A DNA stretch of 9,706 nt, from assembly GCA_036541255.1 (NCBI GenBank), contig JAZHDD010000068.1, positions 1 through 9,706 of the forward strand. The letters are read 5' to 3'. Positions 1-5,581 of this stretch are shown one piece after another. The notes under the pieces are model-generated. The model was not told the DNA's origin. It did no database searches and worked only from the letters and a program-made list of their open reading frames with translations. The first letter of the stretch is position 1. The number at the start of each line of letters is the position of its first letter. The stretch is from Paucidesulfovibrio sp036541255 (GTDB lineage: Bacteria > Desulfobacterota > Desulfovibrionia > Desulfovibrionales > Desulfovibrionaceae). Position numbers and translations under genes: made by a program.

Positions 1-29
1 TACAATCCCCTTTGGCTTACTTCGGTCAT
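1..29 (-). CDS. Possible 5' end of a further gene, cut by window edge
   Basis: An ATG at 27-29 on the minus strand is preceded by a GGGAG ribosome binding site about 7 nt away and opens a frame reading MTEVSQRGL up to the window edge. It lies beyond the fdhAB terminator and behind a possible promoter, so it would be a separate transcription unit. Only nine codons are visible, too few to assign a family. Accessory genes for formate dehydrogenase are often found near fdhAB, but nothing here identifies one. The call depends on the frame staying open outside the window. Confidence 0.35.
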
Positions 30-65
30 AGCTTACTCCCAACTGTTTTTCCCGCTCACCACGAC

Positions 66-93
66 AGTATATCTCCCTCCTTTCACAACACAA
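66..93 (-). promoter_or_regulatory. Possible sigma-70-type promoter after the fdhAB terminator
   Basis: On the minus strand a TTGTGT hexamer (88-93) is separated by 16 nt from TATACT (66-71). The -35 element overlaps the T-tract of the fdhAB terminator, so one unit would end where the next begins. Transcription would start near 59-60 and lead into the possible gene starting at 29. The -10 matches the consensus at five of six positions and the -35 only partly. This is a pattern match only. Confidence 0.3.
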
Positions 94-122
94 AAAACCG
101 GTGCGGGGGCGACCCGCACCGG
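92..122 (-). terminator. Rho-independent terminator of fdhAB
   Basis: The arms 98-107 and 113-122 are perfect 10-bp inverted repeats (CCGGTGCGGG against CCCGCACCGG) around a 5-nt loop. In the minus-strand transcript the stem is followed directly by six U residues (the A-run at 92-97). It starts 27 nt after the fdhB stop codon. Stem length, GC content and U-tract make this a strong intrinsic terminator for transcription coming from fdhB. Confidence 0.95.
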
Positions 123-149
123 CTGGTTAGTGTTAACGGCGTGATGAGA

Positions 150-878
150 CTAGCTGATTATGTGCTTCACCGGGCTGCCCAGTTTGGCTAGGAATTGCTT
201 CCGGGTCATGGGGCCCGCGGGCACGGAGGACGCATCCGCGGACAGGTACTTGTAGTAGGCGTCCGCATTGGTCTGTACCAGGTAGATGACCCGCACCGAG
301 TCAGCGTCAATGAGCTCCGCGTTGGGGAACTTCACCTTGGCCTTGGCCAGGCGCTCCTCGCCCAGAGCGAGCATGTCCTCGCGGTCGCCGAAGTTCATGG
401 CCCCGGTGGGACAGGTCTGCACACAGGCGGGCAACTTACCTGCCTGGACGCGATCAATACACATGTCGCACTTGACCACGAGCCCGCTCTTTTCGTCGAT
501 GCGCGGGATGTTGTAGGGGCAGATGTCGGCGAAGCCCGCCTTGTCCTTTTCCTTGGTCATGAGGTCCGTGTACACGACCGCACCAGTCTTCTCGTCATGG
601 ACGATGGAACCCGGAACGGTCATGGCATCCAGGCACGGAGGCTCGACGCAGTGGCGGCATTGTTCCGGGAAGAACAGCCATTGCAGCTTTCCTTCGGTTT
701 CCACTTCGCTGAAGCGGACCAGCTTCAGGGTGCTCCCAGACAAATCCGCAGGGTTTTGGTATGATCCCCAGTTCTTCGTCTTTTCCGCCGGGAGTTTTTT
801 CCATTGCTTGCAGGCCACCTGGCAGCCTCGGCAAGCTGTGCATTTGGTCAGATCAATCAAGAAGGTCTTTCCTTTCAT
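150..878 (-). CDS. fdhB: Formate dehydrogenase beta subunit, iron-sulfur electron-transfer protein
   Basis: This 242-residue ferredoxin-like subunit takes electrons from the catalytic subunit FdhA and passes them to a periplasmic acceptor, probably cytochrome c3. It has exactly 12 cysteines: C13, C16, C19 and C23 (C-x2-C-x2-C-x3-C), C74, C77 and C82, C120, and C137, C140, C152 and C156. That is enough for three [4Fe-4S] clusters, the number known for Desulfovibrio FdhB. There is no signal peptide and no membrane helix, so it should be soluble and cross the membrane together with Tat-exported FdhA. The start at 878 is chosen because AAGGAG lies a few bases upstream; an ATG at 914 would put the start inside fdhA. 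The gap to the fdhA stop is 10 nt and the ribosome binding site abuts that stop, suggesting coupled translation. No membrane or cytochrome subunit follows; a terminator does. Confidence 0.96.
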   Translation of the reverse strand: MKGKTFLIDLTKCTACRGCQVACKQWKKLPAEKTKNWGSYQNPADLSGSTLKLVRFSEVETEGKLQWLFFPEQCRHCVEPPCLDAMTVPGSIVHDEKTGAVVYTDLMTKEKDKAGFADICPYNIPRIDEKSGLVVKCDMCIDRVQAGKLPACVQTCPTGAMNFGDREDMLALGEERLAKAKVKFPNAELIDADSVRVIYLVQTNADAYYKYLSADASSVPAGPMTRKQFLAKLGSPVKHIIS

Positions 879-888
879 TGTGTGCTCC

Positions 889-3800
889 TTACAGCTTGCG
901 GACGTTGGCGACAAAGGCCTTGGTTTCGGGAATGCCGGTATTGGGATCGCCCACGGCTGGGGTCAGCAGGTTGGCCGAATCGCCGCCACTTCCATCATGC
1001 GGCATCTGCCAGCCGAAGCACCAAGGCAAGCCGATCTGGTATGTCTTTTGCCCCATAACCTGCAACGGATGCATGCGTTTAGTCACGATGGCCACGGCCC
1101 AGAGGCTGCCGCGTGCGCTCTCCACGAGCACCTTCTCGCCATTTTCAATGCCCTTCTGCTGTGCCAGTTCAGGGCACAGCTCGACGAACATTTGCGGCAT
1201 CGCTTCCAGTAGCCAGGGCGTGTGACGCGTCATGAGGCCAGTCTGCCAATGCTCGGTCACGCGATACGTGGTCGCCACATACGGGTACTTCGGGTCAGCC
1301 ACGGCCATATATTCTTCGGCAAAGCGAAGGGCAGTGGGGTTGTTGAGTTGACCGGAGAAGCTATGGCTCTTGAACGGAGTCTCCATGGGCTCGTAGTGTT
1401 CCGGGAAAGGCCCGTCCTGCCGCCCCGGTCCGAAAATGTGGCCATGGCCGTGGGGCTGCATGATGAACGCATATTTGGTTCCGGGAGCCCAGCCGCCATC
1501 GGGAACGTCGCCGATCCACTTGGCGCCGTCCCATTGGACGACCGGCTTTTGCGGGGCATACGGACGGCCCGTGTTGTCGCAGGATGCACGGTTGTAGATG
1601 ATCCGGCGGTTCACAGGCCAGCACCATGTCCAGTTGGGGAAGAGACCGATTTTCGCCTGCTCCGGCGTCTGTTCCGTTCCCCTTCGGGCGGCCATGTTTC
1701 CGCTTTCTGTGTAAGAGTTGCAATACAGCCAGTTGCCGGCGCAGGTGGAACCGTCGTCCTGGAGGAACGCGAAGCTGGGGACCAGGGTTCCCTTTTTGTA
1801 AGTCTTGTCCTTGATGGTCACGTCACGCAGGAAGTAGCCGTTGATCAGCTTGGCCACCTTGTGCGAACTGAATTCGCCACCGTCCTTCCACATGTCCACC
1901 GATAGGTTCATGATCGGCTCAGGAAGTGCCCCGCCTTCCTTGGCATACAGCTTGCGGATGTCTTCAAACAGCTCGGTCATGATGTGGCCGTCGGATTTGG
2001 TCTCGCCCCACGGCTCCGGCCCCTGATAACGCCATTGCATCCAGCGACCCGAGTTGGTGATGGAGCCTTCCTTCTCAATAGACACGGCGCAGGGCAGGAA
2101 GAAGACTTCGGTCTTTACCTTCTTTGCATCTACGCCAGGACCGCGCCAGAAGGAGCCTGTCTCGTTGTCGAAGATGTTGACGTTCACCATCCAGTCAAGG
2201 TTGGCCATGGCCTTCCTGTTCTTGTCGGCATTGGCTCCGCCGCAGGCAGGGTTCATGCCCCAGGCAAAGAATCCATCGAATTCGTTTTTCGACATGGCAT
2301 TGAACAGTTGCAGCCATGTGTAGGTTTTGCCGTCTTCGGCTTTGGGCAACCACTTGTAGGACTCTTCGGTCGGTGCTTCCGGGTACATCGCCTTCAGGTA
2401 GCTTGAGAAGTACTTGGGGTAGTTCTGCCACCAAGCGGCACTTTTGGGGTCCTTTGCACCGTCCAGATGAGGCTTGCTCTTCGCGTCCACATAGGTTTTG
2501 TAGTTGTCCAGTGCCGCGTTCGGGGTTCCCAGGTAGCCCGGCAGGATGTGCCATAACAGACAGTGGTCCGTGGACCCTTGAACGTTGGATTCGCCGCGAA
2601 GCGCGTTGACGCCACCGCCAGCCATGCCGATGTTGCCAAGAAGCAGCTGGGCAATGGCCATGGAACGGATATACTGCACACCTACGGTATGTTGCGTCCA
2701 GCCCATGGCGTACATGATCGTACCTGCCTTGTCGGGCTTTCCGGTTGCCGAGTAGAGCTTGTAGAATTCCAAAAGGGCGTCTTTGTCGCCGCCCGAAACG
2801 TCCACTACCTTGTCGATGGTATAGCGTTCGTAGTGTTTCTTGAGGAGGTTGATGACGCAACGGGGATGCTTCATCGTCGGGTCTTTCTTCGGCAATCCGT
2901 CAGCGTCCTTCTCGAACGCCCACTGCGACTTGTCATAGGAGCCCGCATAGTCGGCCTCGGCACCGTTTTTCTTGTAGCCGGTGAACAGCCCGTCTTCAAA
3001 GCCGAACTTTTCGCCGACGATGAAGGAAGCGTTGGTGTGGCTGAGAACGTAGTCCTTTTGGATCAGGTCGTTGTCAAGGATGTATTTGATGAGCCCGCCG
3101 ATGACCGCGATGTCGCTACCTGCCCTGATTTGACAGTACAGATCCGCCTTGGATGACGTGCGGGTGAAGCGGGGATCGATGCTGATGAGCTTTGCCCCCT
3201 TTTCCATGGCCTTGGTGACCCATTTGAAGGATATAGGATGGTTTTCTGCCGCGTTGCTGCCCATGATCAGAATGCAGTCGCTGTTGGCGATGTCGTTCCA
3301 GTGGTTGGTCATGGCACCCCGGCCAAAGGATTCGGCAAGTGCGGCAACAGTGGAACTGTGGCAGATGCGCGCCTGATGCTCGATGTAGACCAGTCCGAGC
3401 GATCTCAGGATCGCCTGATACGGCCAGCACTCTTCGTTGTCTATGGCGGCGGAGCCGACCGAAGCGATGCCGTTGCAGCGGTTGACGACCTGTCCCTTGG
3501 CGTTCTTTACGGTGAAGCTGGCGTCACGAGTTTTCTTGACCCGCTTGGCGATCTCTCCGAGAGCCCAATCCCAGGAGACCTCTTTCCACTCCGTGCTGTA
3601 GGGGGCGCGGTACAGGGGGCGTTTTGGCCGCTCTTCGTTTTCGCCGAGTTGCCAGATGGACGCGCCCTTGGCGCAGAGTGCGCCTTCGTTGATGGGGTGA
3701 TCAGGATCACCTTCCGTGTTGATGGCCCGTTTTGTTTTCAGATCGGTGTTGACGATCAGGCCGCAACCCACGGCGCAATAGGGACAAATGCTTGTGGTTT

Positions 3801-3936
3801 GCTTGCTCCACTTCGGCTTGAGCATGGTGATTCGATCCGCAGCGTACGCCTTGGTTTCGAATCCCAGGCCGCAGAACGCCGACGACACGGCGGTTGCTGC
3901 TGCCAGTTGGAGAAAGTTTCTTCTGTTGAGTTTCAT
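889..3936 (-). CDS. fdhA: Formate dehydrogenase catalytic alpha subunit, Tat-exported, cysteine form
   Basis: This 1015-residue molybdopterin (Mo or W bis-MGD) oxidoreductase interconverts formate and CO2 in the periplasm. Residues 1-32 are a Tat signal (RRNFLQ at 5-10, hydrophobic stretch, AYA cleavage site). C51, C54, C58 and C88 would hold the proximal [4Fe-4S] cluster. The active-site ligand is C192 (codon TGC, complement 3361-3363), followed by H193; R447 in the ALRGES segment probably matches the conserved active-site Arg. The C-terminal region is the dinucleotide-binding domain. D. vulgaris FdhA has, as recalled, selenocysteine at 192 and about 1005 residues, so this is a full-length close relative with Cys in place of Sec. 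The start at 3936 is supported by AGGAG five bases upstream and by the Tat motif; the frame stays open to an ATG at 4143, but that would bury the signal. fdhB follows after 10 nt. A loosely related molybdoenzyme is unlikely given the match throughout. Confidence 0.97.
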   Translation of the reverse strand: MKLNRRNFLQLAAATAVSSAFCGLGFETKAYAADRITMLKPKWSKQTTSICPYCAVGCGLIVNTDLKTKRAINTEGDPDHPINEGALCAKGASIWQLGENEERPKRPLYRAPYSTEWKEVSWDWALGEIAKRVKKTRDASFTVKNAKGQVVNRCNGIASVGSAAIDNEECWPYQAILRSLGLVYIEHQARICHSSTVAALAESFGRGAMTNHWNDIANSDCILIMGSNAAENHPISFKWVTKAMEKGAKLISIDPRFTRTSSKADLYCQIRAGSDIAVIGGLIKYILDNDLIQKDYVLSHTNASFIVGEKFGFEDGLFTGYKKNGAEADYAGSYDKSQWAFEKDADGLPKKDPTMKHPRCVINLLKKHYERYTIDKVVDVSGGDKDALLEFYKLYSATGKPDKAGTIMYAMGWTQHTVGVQYIRSMAIAQLLLGNIGMAGGGVNALRGESNVQGSTDHCLLWHILPGYLGTPNAALDNYKTYVDAKSKPHLDGAKDPKSAAWWQNYPKYFSSYLKAMYPEAPTEESYKWLPKAEDGKTYTWLQLFNAMSKNEFDGFFAWGMNPACGGANADKNRKAMANLDWMVNVNIFDNETGSFWRGPGVDAKKVKTEVFFLPCAVSIEKEGSITNSGRWMQWRYQGPEPWGETKSDGHIMTELFEDIRKLYAKEGGALPEPIMNLSVDMWKDGGEFSSHKVAKLINGYFLRDVTIKDKTYKKGTLVPSFAFLQDDGSTCAGNWLYCNSYTESGNMAARRGTEQTPEQAKIGLFPNWTWCWPVNRRIIYNRASCDNTGRPYAPQKPVVQWDGAKWIGDVPDGGWAPGTKYAFIMQPHGHGHIFGPGRQDGPFPEHYEPMETPFKSHSFSGQLNNPTALRFAEEYMAVADPKYPYVATTYRVTEHWQTGLMTRHTPWLLEAMPQMFVELCPELAQQKGIENGEKVLVESARGSLWAVAIVTKRMHPLQVMGQKTYQIGLPWCFGWQMPHDGSGGDSANLLTPAVGDPNTGIPETKAFVANVRKL

Positions 3937-3958
3937 ACCCACTCCTTTGGTTTGTTGG

Positions 3959-4180
3959 TCATCCAGCTCTTGTTTCCCGCCCCAGGCGGCATTGCAGCGC
4001 GTAGCCATAAGTCTTGACGAGCGGGGGGATCGGTCGTTCCAGAACAGAAACAACCCCCCATCTGGGTCGAAGACATAGGGCAACTGCCGCCACTGCTTCC
4101 AGGACGTGGCCGAGGCCCGAAAACGGGACACAGTCGGCCGCATGGATGGACGACGACGTGTTAGGCGTTGAAATGGACAT
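3959..4180 (-). CDS. Possible 73-residue small protein directly upstream of fdhA
   Basis: The ATG at 4180 is preceded by GGAGG at a 5-nt spacing, which is near ideal, and the frame (starting MSISTPNTSSSIHAADC) runs 73 codons to a TGA at 3959, 22 nt before the fdhA start. The middle has a mildly hydrophobic stretch (LEAVAAVALCL, about residues 27-37) and the protein has three cysteines, but no domain is recognisable. Third-position GC is moderate and does not settle whether it is coding. It could be a leader peptide coupled to fdhA, a small real protein, or chance; another minus-strand frame is also open over most of this stretch, which weakens the case. Confidence 0.28.
   Translation of the reverse strand: MSISTPNTSSSIHAADCVPFSGLGHVLEAVAAVALCLRPRWGVVSVLERPIPPLVKTYGYALQCRLGRETRAG
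4108..4139 (-). repeat. Two-tier hairpin in the fdhA upstream region
   Basis: An outer 5-bp stem (4108-4112 with 4135-4139, GGCCG/CGGCC) encloses an inner 4-bp stem (4116-4119 with 4124-4127, CCCG/CGGG) with a 4-nt A-rich loop (U-rich in the minus-strand transcript). The internal loop is 3 nt on one side and 7 nt on the other. It is about 170 nt upstream of the fdhA start and inside the possible 73-codon ORF. A role as a leader structure is only a suggestion. Confidence 0.4.
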
Positions 4181-4513
4181 CAATTCCTCCATTGACGGTA
4201 TGGCGAATCCCGCGAATGCGGGCTGCTCTCAGGGAATGCGAAAAGGGCCGCCCACTAGGGCGACTCAAGAAGGGGACCGCTGGTCCCAAATGTGGAAGGA
4301 AAGGCGAAAGGGCGTCAGCAGAGGCCCATACGGGCGGAAAGTGCTGCGTATGGCATGCGAGTGCTCTTTTGAGCAGGGGTCGGAGGGAACCAAGCCTGGT
4401 ACCCATGCGGTCCCCTTCAGAGCTGCCGGACCAGGAGTCCTGGCCCGACGAGATGTATTGTGAAAACTCTGTGCATTCGCTCCCTCAAACGGTGTACGAT
4501 CAGGAAAGATTGT

Positions 4514-4530
4514 GGCCGGATTATCCGGCC
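4514..4530. repeat. 17-bp perfect inverted repeat
   Basis: GGCCGGA and TCCGGCC flank a 3-nt centre (TTA), a near-palindrome in otherwise featureless sequence. There is no T-run on either side, so it is not an intrinsic terminator. Such a site could be an operator for a dimeric regulator or a small hairpin. Which, if either, cannot be told from this copy. Confidence 0.5.
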
Positions 4531-4657
4531 CGGTGCCTGTCCCTTGTTTGTCCCAGGCAGCAGCACCGTACTTCCAGTATCAGTCGGTTTTTTAAACCCT
4601 GATCGCTTTTCTCACAGGCAGAAAAAGGAGGCAATGGAACAGAACAATACAATGATT

Positions 4658-4687
4658 TCACACTATTATGTGATTATAGACATAATA
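4658..4687. repeat. Two interlocked inverted repeats in an AT-rich island
   Basis: TCACA-N6-TGTGA (4658-4673) overlaps TATTATGT-N8-ACATAATA (4664-4671 with 4680-4687). Both are perfect within their arms, and a TATAAT lies inside them on the minus strand (4673-4678). The arrangement resembles overlapping operator sites at a promoter, but no matching -35 element sits at the right distance on the minus strand. The first repeat has the half-sites of a CRP-like box in reversed order, so it is not a standard CRP/FNR site. Confidence 0.45.
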
Positions 4688-4875
4688 TATTGGTGTTGAT
4701 AGATGAAGGTGATAGCTACGCTGAAGCTCTTAATACATATGGATCGAGCGGTGCTGTCTGGCCCGATGAAAGGCGGGGGCAATTGGCTGAGCTGTCCCTA
4801 TAATCTCGGTTCACCGCCAACCTGAGAATTCCAGCCTGCACCCAGCCTGTAGCCCACCTGTATACCAGACCACGC

Positions 4876-4924
4876 AAAAAGGGACTCAACCTGCGCTCAA
4901 TAATGAGCTAACATGTTGAATCCC
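4876..4924 (-). terminator. Terminator of the tRNA-Thr transcript with nested hairpin
   Basis: In the minus-strand transcript the arms at 4915-4924 and 4881-4890 pair over 10 bp with one G-U wobble. An inner 5-bp stem (4895-4899 with 4904-4908, GCTCA/TGAGC, 4-nt loop) closes the large loop. Five U residues follow (the A-run at 4876-4880). The structure begins 10 nt after the tRNA 3' end, as expected for a single-gene tRNA unit. The wobble pairs only in the minus-strand RNA, which fits that direction. Confidence 0.85.
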
Positions 4925-4934
4925 TTATATTCTG

Positions 4935-5010
<76 letters not shown>

Positions 5011-5026
5011 CTTTGGGGAAGATTCT

Positions 5027-5054
5027 TTTATAGGATGGAGCCTGCTCCGGTCAA
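5027..5054 (-). promoter_or_regulatory. Sigma-70-type promoter of tRNA-Thr
   Basis: On the minus strand TTGACC (5049-5054) and TATAAA (5027-5032) are separated by 16 nt. Each hexamer matches the consensus at five of six positions. Transcription would begin around 5019-5020, about 10 nt before the mature tRNA 5' end. The -35 lies only a few bases from the stop codon of the hpt gene, so the tRNA unit is tightly packed behind the signalling genes. Confidence 0.8.
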
Positions 5055-5057
5055 GGG

Positions 5058-5441
5058 TCAAATGTTCAGATCGAGCCGGAAACCGGCAGCTTCGGCCTCG
5101 TCCCGCACCTCAAGGTACTCCTGATGCAGGTTTTGCAGCAATTCGGCAGCGCGCGCGGCATCGTTGTTTCTGGCCGACAGTTCCAGTTCCCGGGCCAATT
5201 CGCTGCAGGGAAATGCGCCGATGCTCTTGGCCGTGCTTTTCATGGTGTGCGCATGGCGGCTCAGCTCTCCCATCTGCCCCTGTTCCAGGGCATCTCTGGC
5301 CATGATGAAACGTCGGGCGGCTTCTCTCATGGCCGAGGCCAGAATGGCCGCATAGGTTGTTTCGTCGATGCCCAGATGTTCCTGGGCCGTGAACCGGTCC
5401 AGGTGCAAGGAGCCCTCGGGGCGGTGGATTGTTGCGCTCAT
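5058..5441 (-). CDS. Stand-alone histidine phosphotransfer (Hpt) protein
   Basis: This 127-residue protein is predicted to relay phosphoryl groups between receiver domains in the cytoplasm. The Hpt signature is in the segment HAHTMKSTAKSIGA, where H65 is the likely phosphoacceptor, followed two residues on by M67-K68 in place of the usual L-K. The rest is rich in Ala, Glu and Leu, as expected for a helical bundle, and the length is normal for a single Hpt domain with a short N-terminal tail. There are no membrane segments. The start at 5441 has only a weak GGCGGA-like ribosome binding site. It follows the receiver-histidine kinase gene by 140 nt on the same strand and is probably its partner, linking the kinase receiver to the free receivers of the cluster. 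Its true partners are inferred from position only. Confidence 0.85.
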   Translation of the reverse strand: MSATIHRPEGSLHLDRFTAQEHLGIDETTYAAILASAMREAARRFIMARDALEQGQMGELSRHAHTMKSTAKSIGAFPCSELARELELSARNNDAARAAELLQNLHQEYLEVRDEAEAAGFRLDLNI

Positions 5442-5492
5442 GATTGCGTCCGCCGGAGATCGTTGCGCTCCTGATCCGCGGAGCGTCAGTGC

Positions 5493-5521
5493 ATGCTAGT
5501 CTTTTTGGCCTGTTGGTGCAA
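5493..5521 (-). promoter_or_regulatory. Weak candidate promoter for the hpt gene
   Basis: On the minus strand TTGCAC (5516-5521) and TAGCAT (5493-5498) are 17 nt apart in the 140-nt gap between the kinase and hpt genes. Both hexamers match the consensus only partly. If real, it would let hpt be expressed apart from the kinase. Read-through from the kinase gene is equally possible, as no terminator is seen in the gap. Confidence 0.22.
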
Positions 5522-5581
5522 TGCCGATGGAAAGCGGGCCGAGCAGGGTTCTTTCTTCACGTCGCAAGGGCAGGATGCAGC

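Larger units (their letters stand above)
3937..4934. other. Gene-poor, hairpin-rich region between fdhA and tRNA-Thr
   Basis: Almost 1 kb separates the fdhA start from the tRNA gene. Reading frames here give no recognisable protein on either strand. It holds the tRNA terminator (4876-4924), an AT-rich island at about 4590-4760 with inverted repeats, and short perfect hairpins at 4108-4139, 4209-4222, 4273-4287, 4362-4375, 4431-4443 and 4514-4530. A G6 run (4023-4028) faces a C6 run (4054-4059). One 73-codon ORF with a good ribosome binding site lies next to fdhA. The fdhA promoter and its control sites must be here, because the tRNA terminator closes the upstream side, but I found no convincing -35/-10 or sigma-54 pair. 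It may also contain degraded genes. Confidence 0.7.

Noticed and set aside
879..914. Twelve-residue extension of fdhB
   Set aside because: It would overlap the end of fdhA, and the ATG at 878 has a clear AAGGAG site and starts directly with the ferredoxin fold.
3355..3369. Selenocysteine codon with SECIS element in fdhA
   Set aside because: The codon is TGC, not TGA, and the frame is open throughout, so no recoding is needed.
4023..4059. G6/C6 pair as a terminator or attenuator before fdhA
   Set aside because: The loop would be 25 nt, the stem only 6 bp, and no U-run follows on either strand.
3937..4143. N-terminal extension of fdhA to an upstream ATG at 4143
   Set aside because: It would place 69 residues before the Tat signal, making export impossible, while the ATG at 3936 has AGGAG at the right distance.
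4014..4602. Plus-strand open frames of 149 and 144 codons upstream of fdhA
   Set aside because: They overlap each other in different frames, lack good ribosome binding sites and give Arg/Gly/Ser-rich translations with no recognisable domain.
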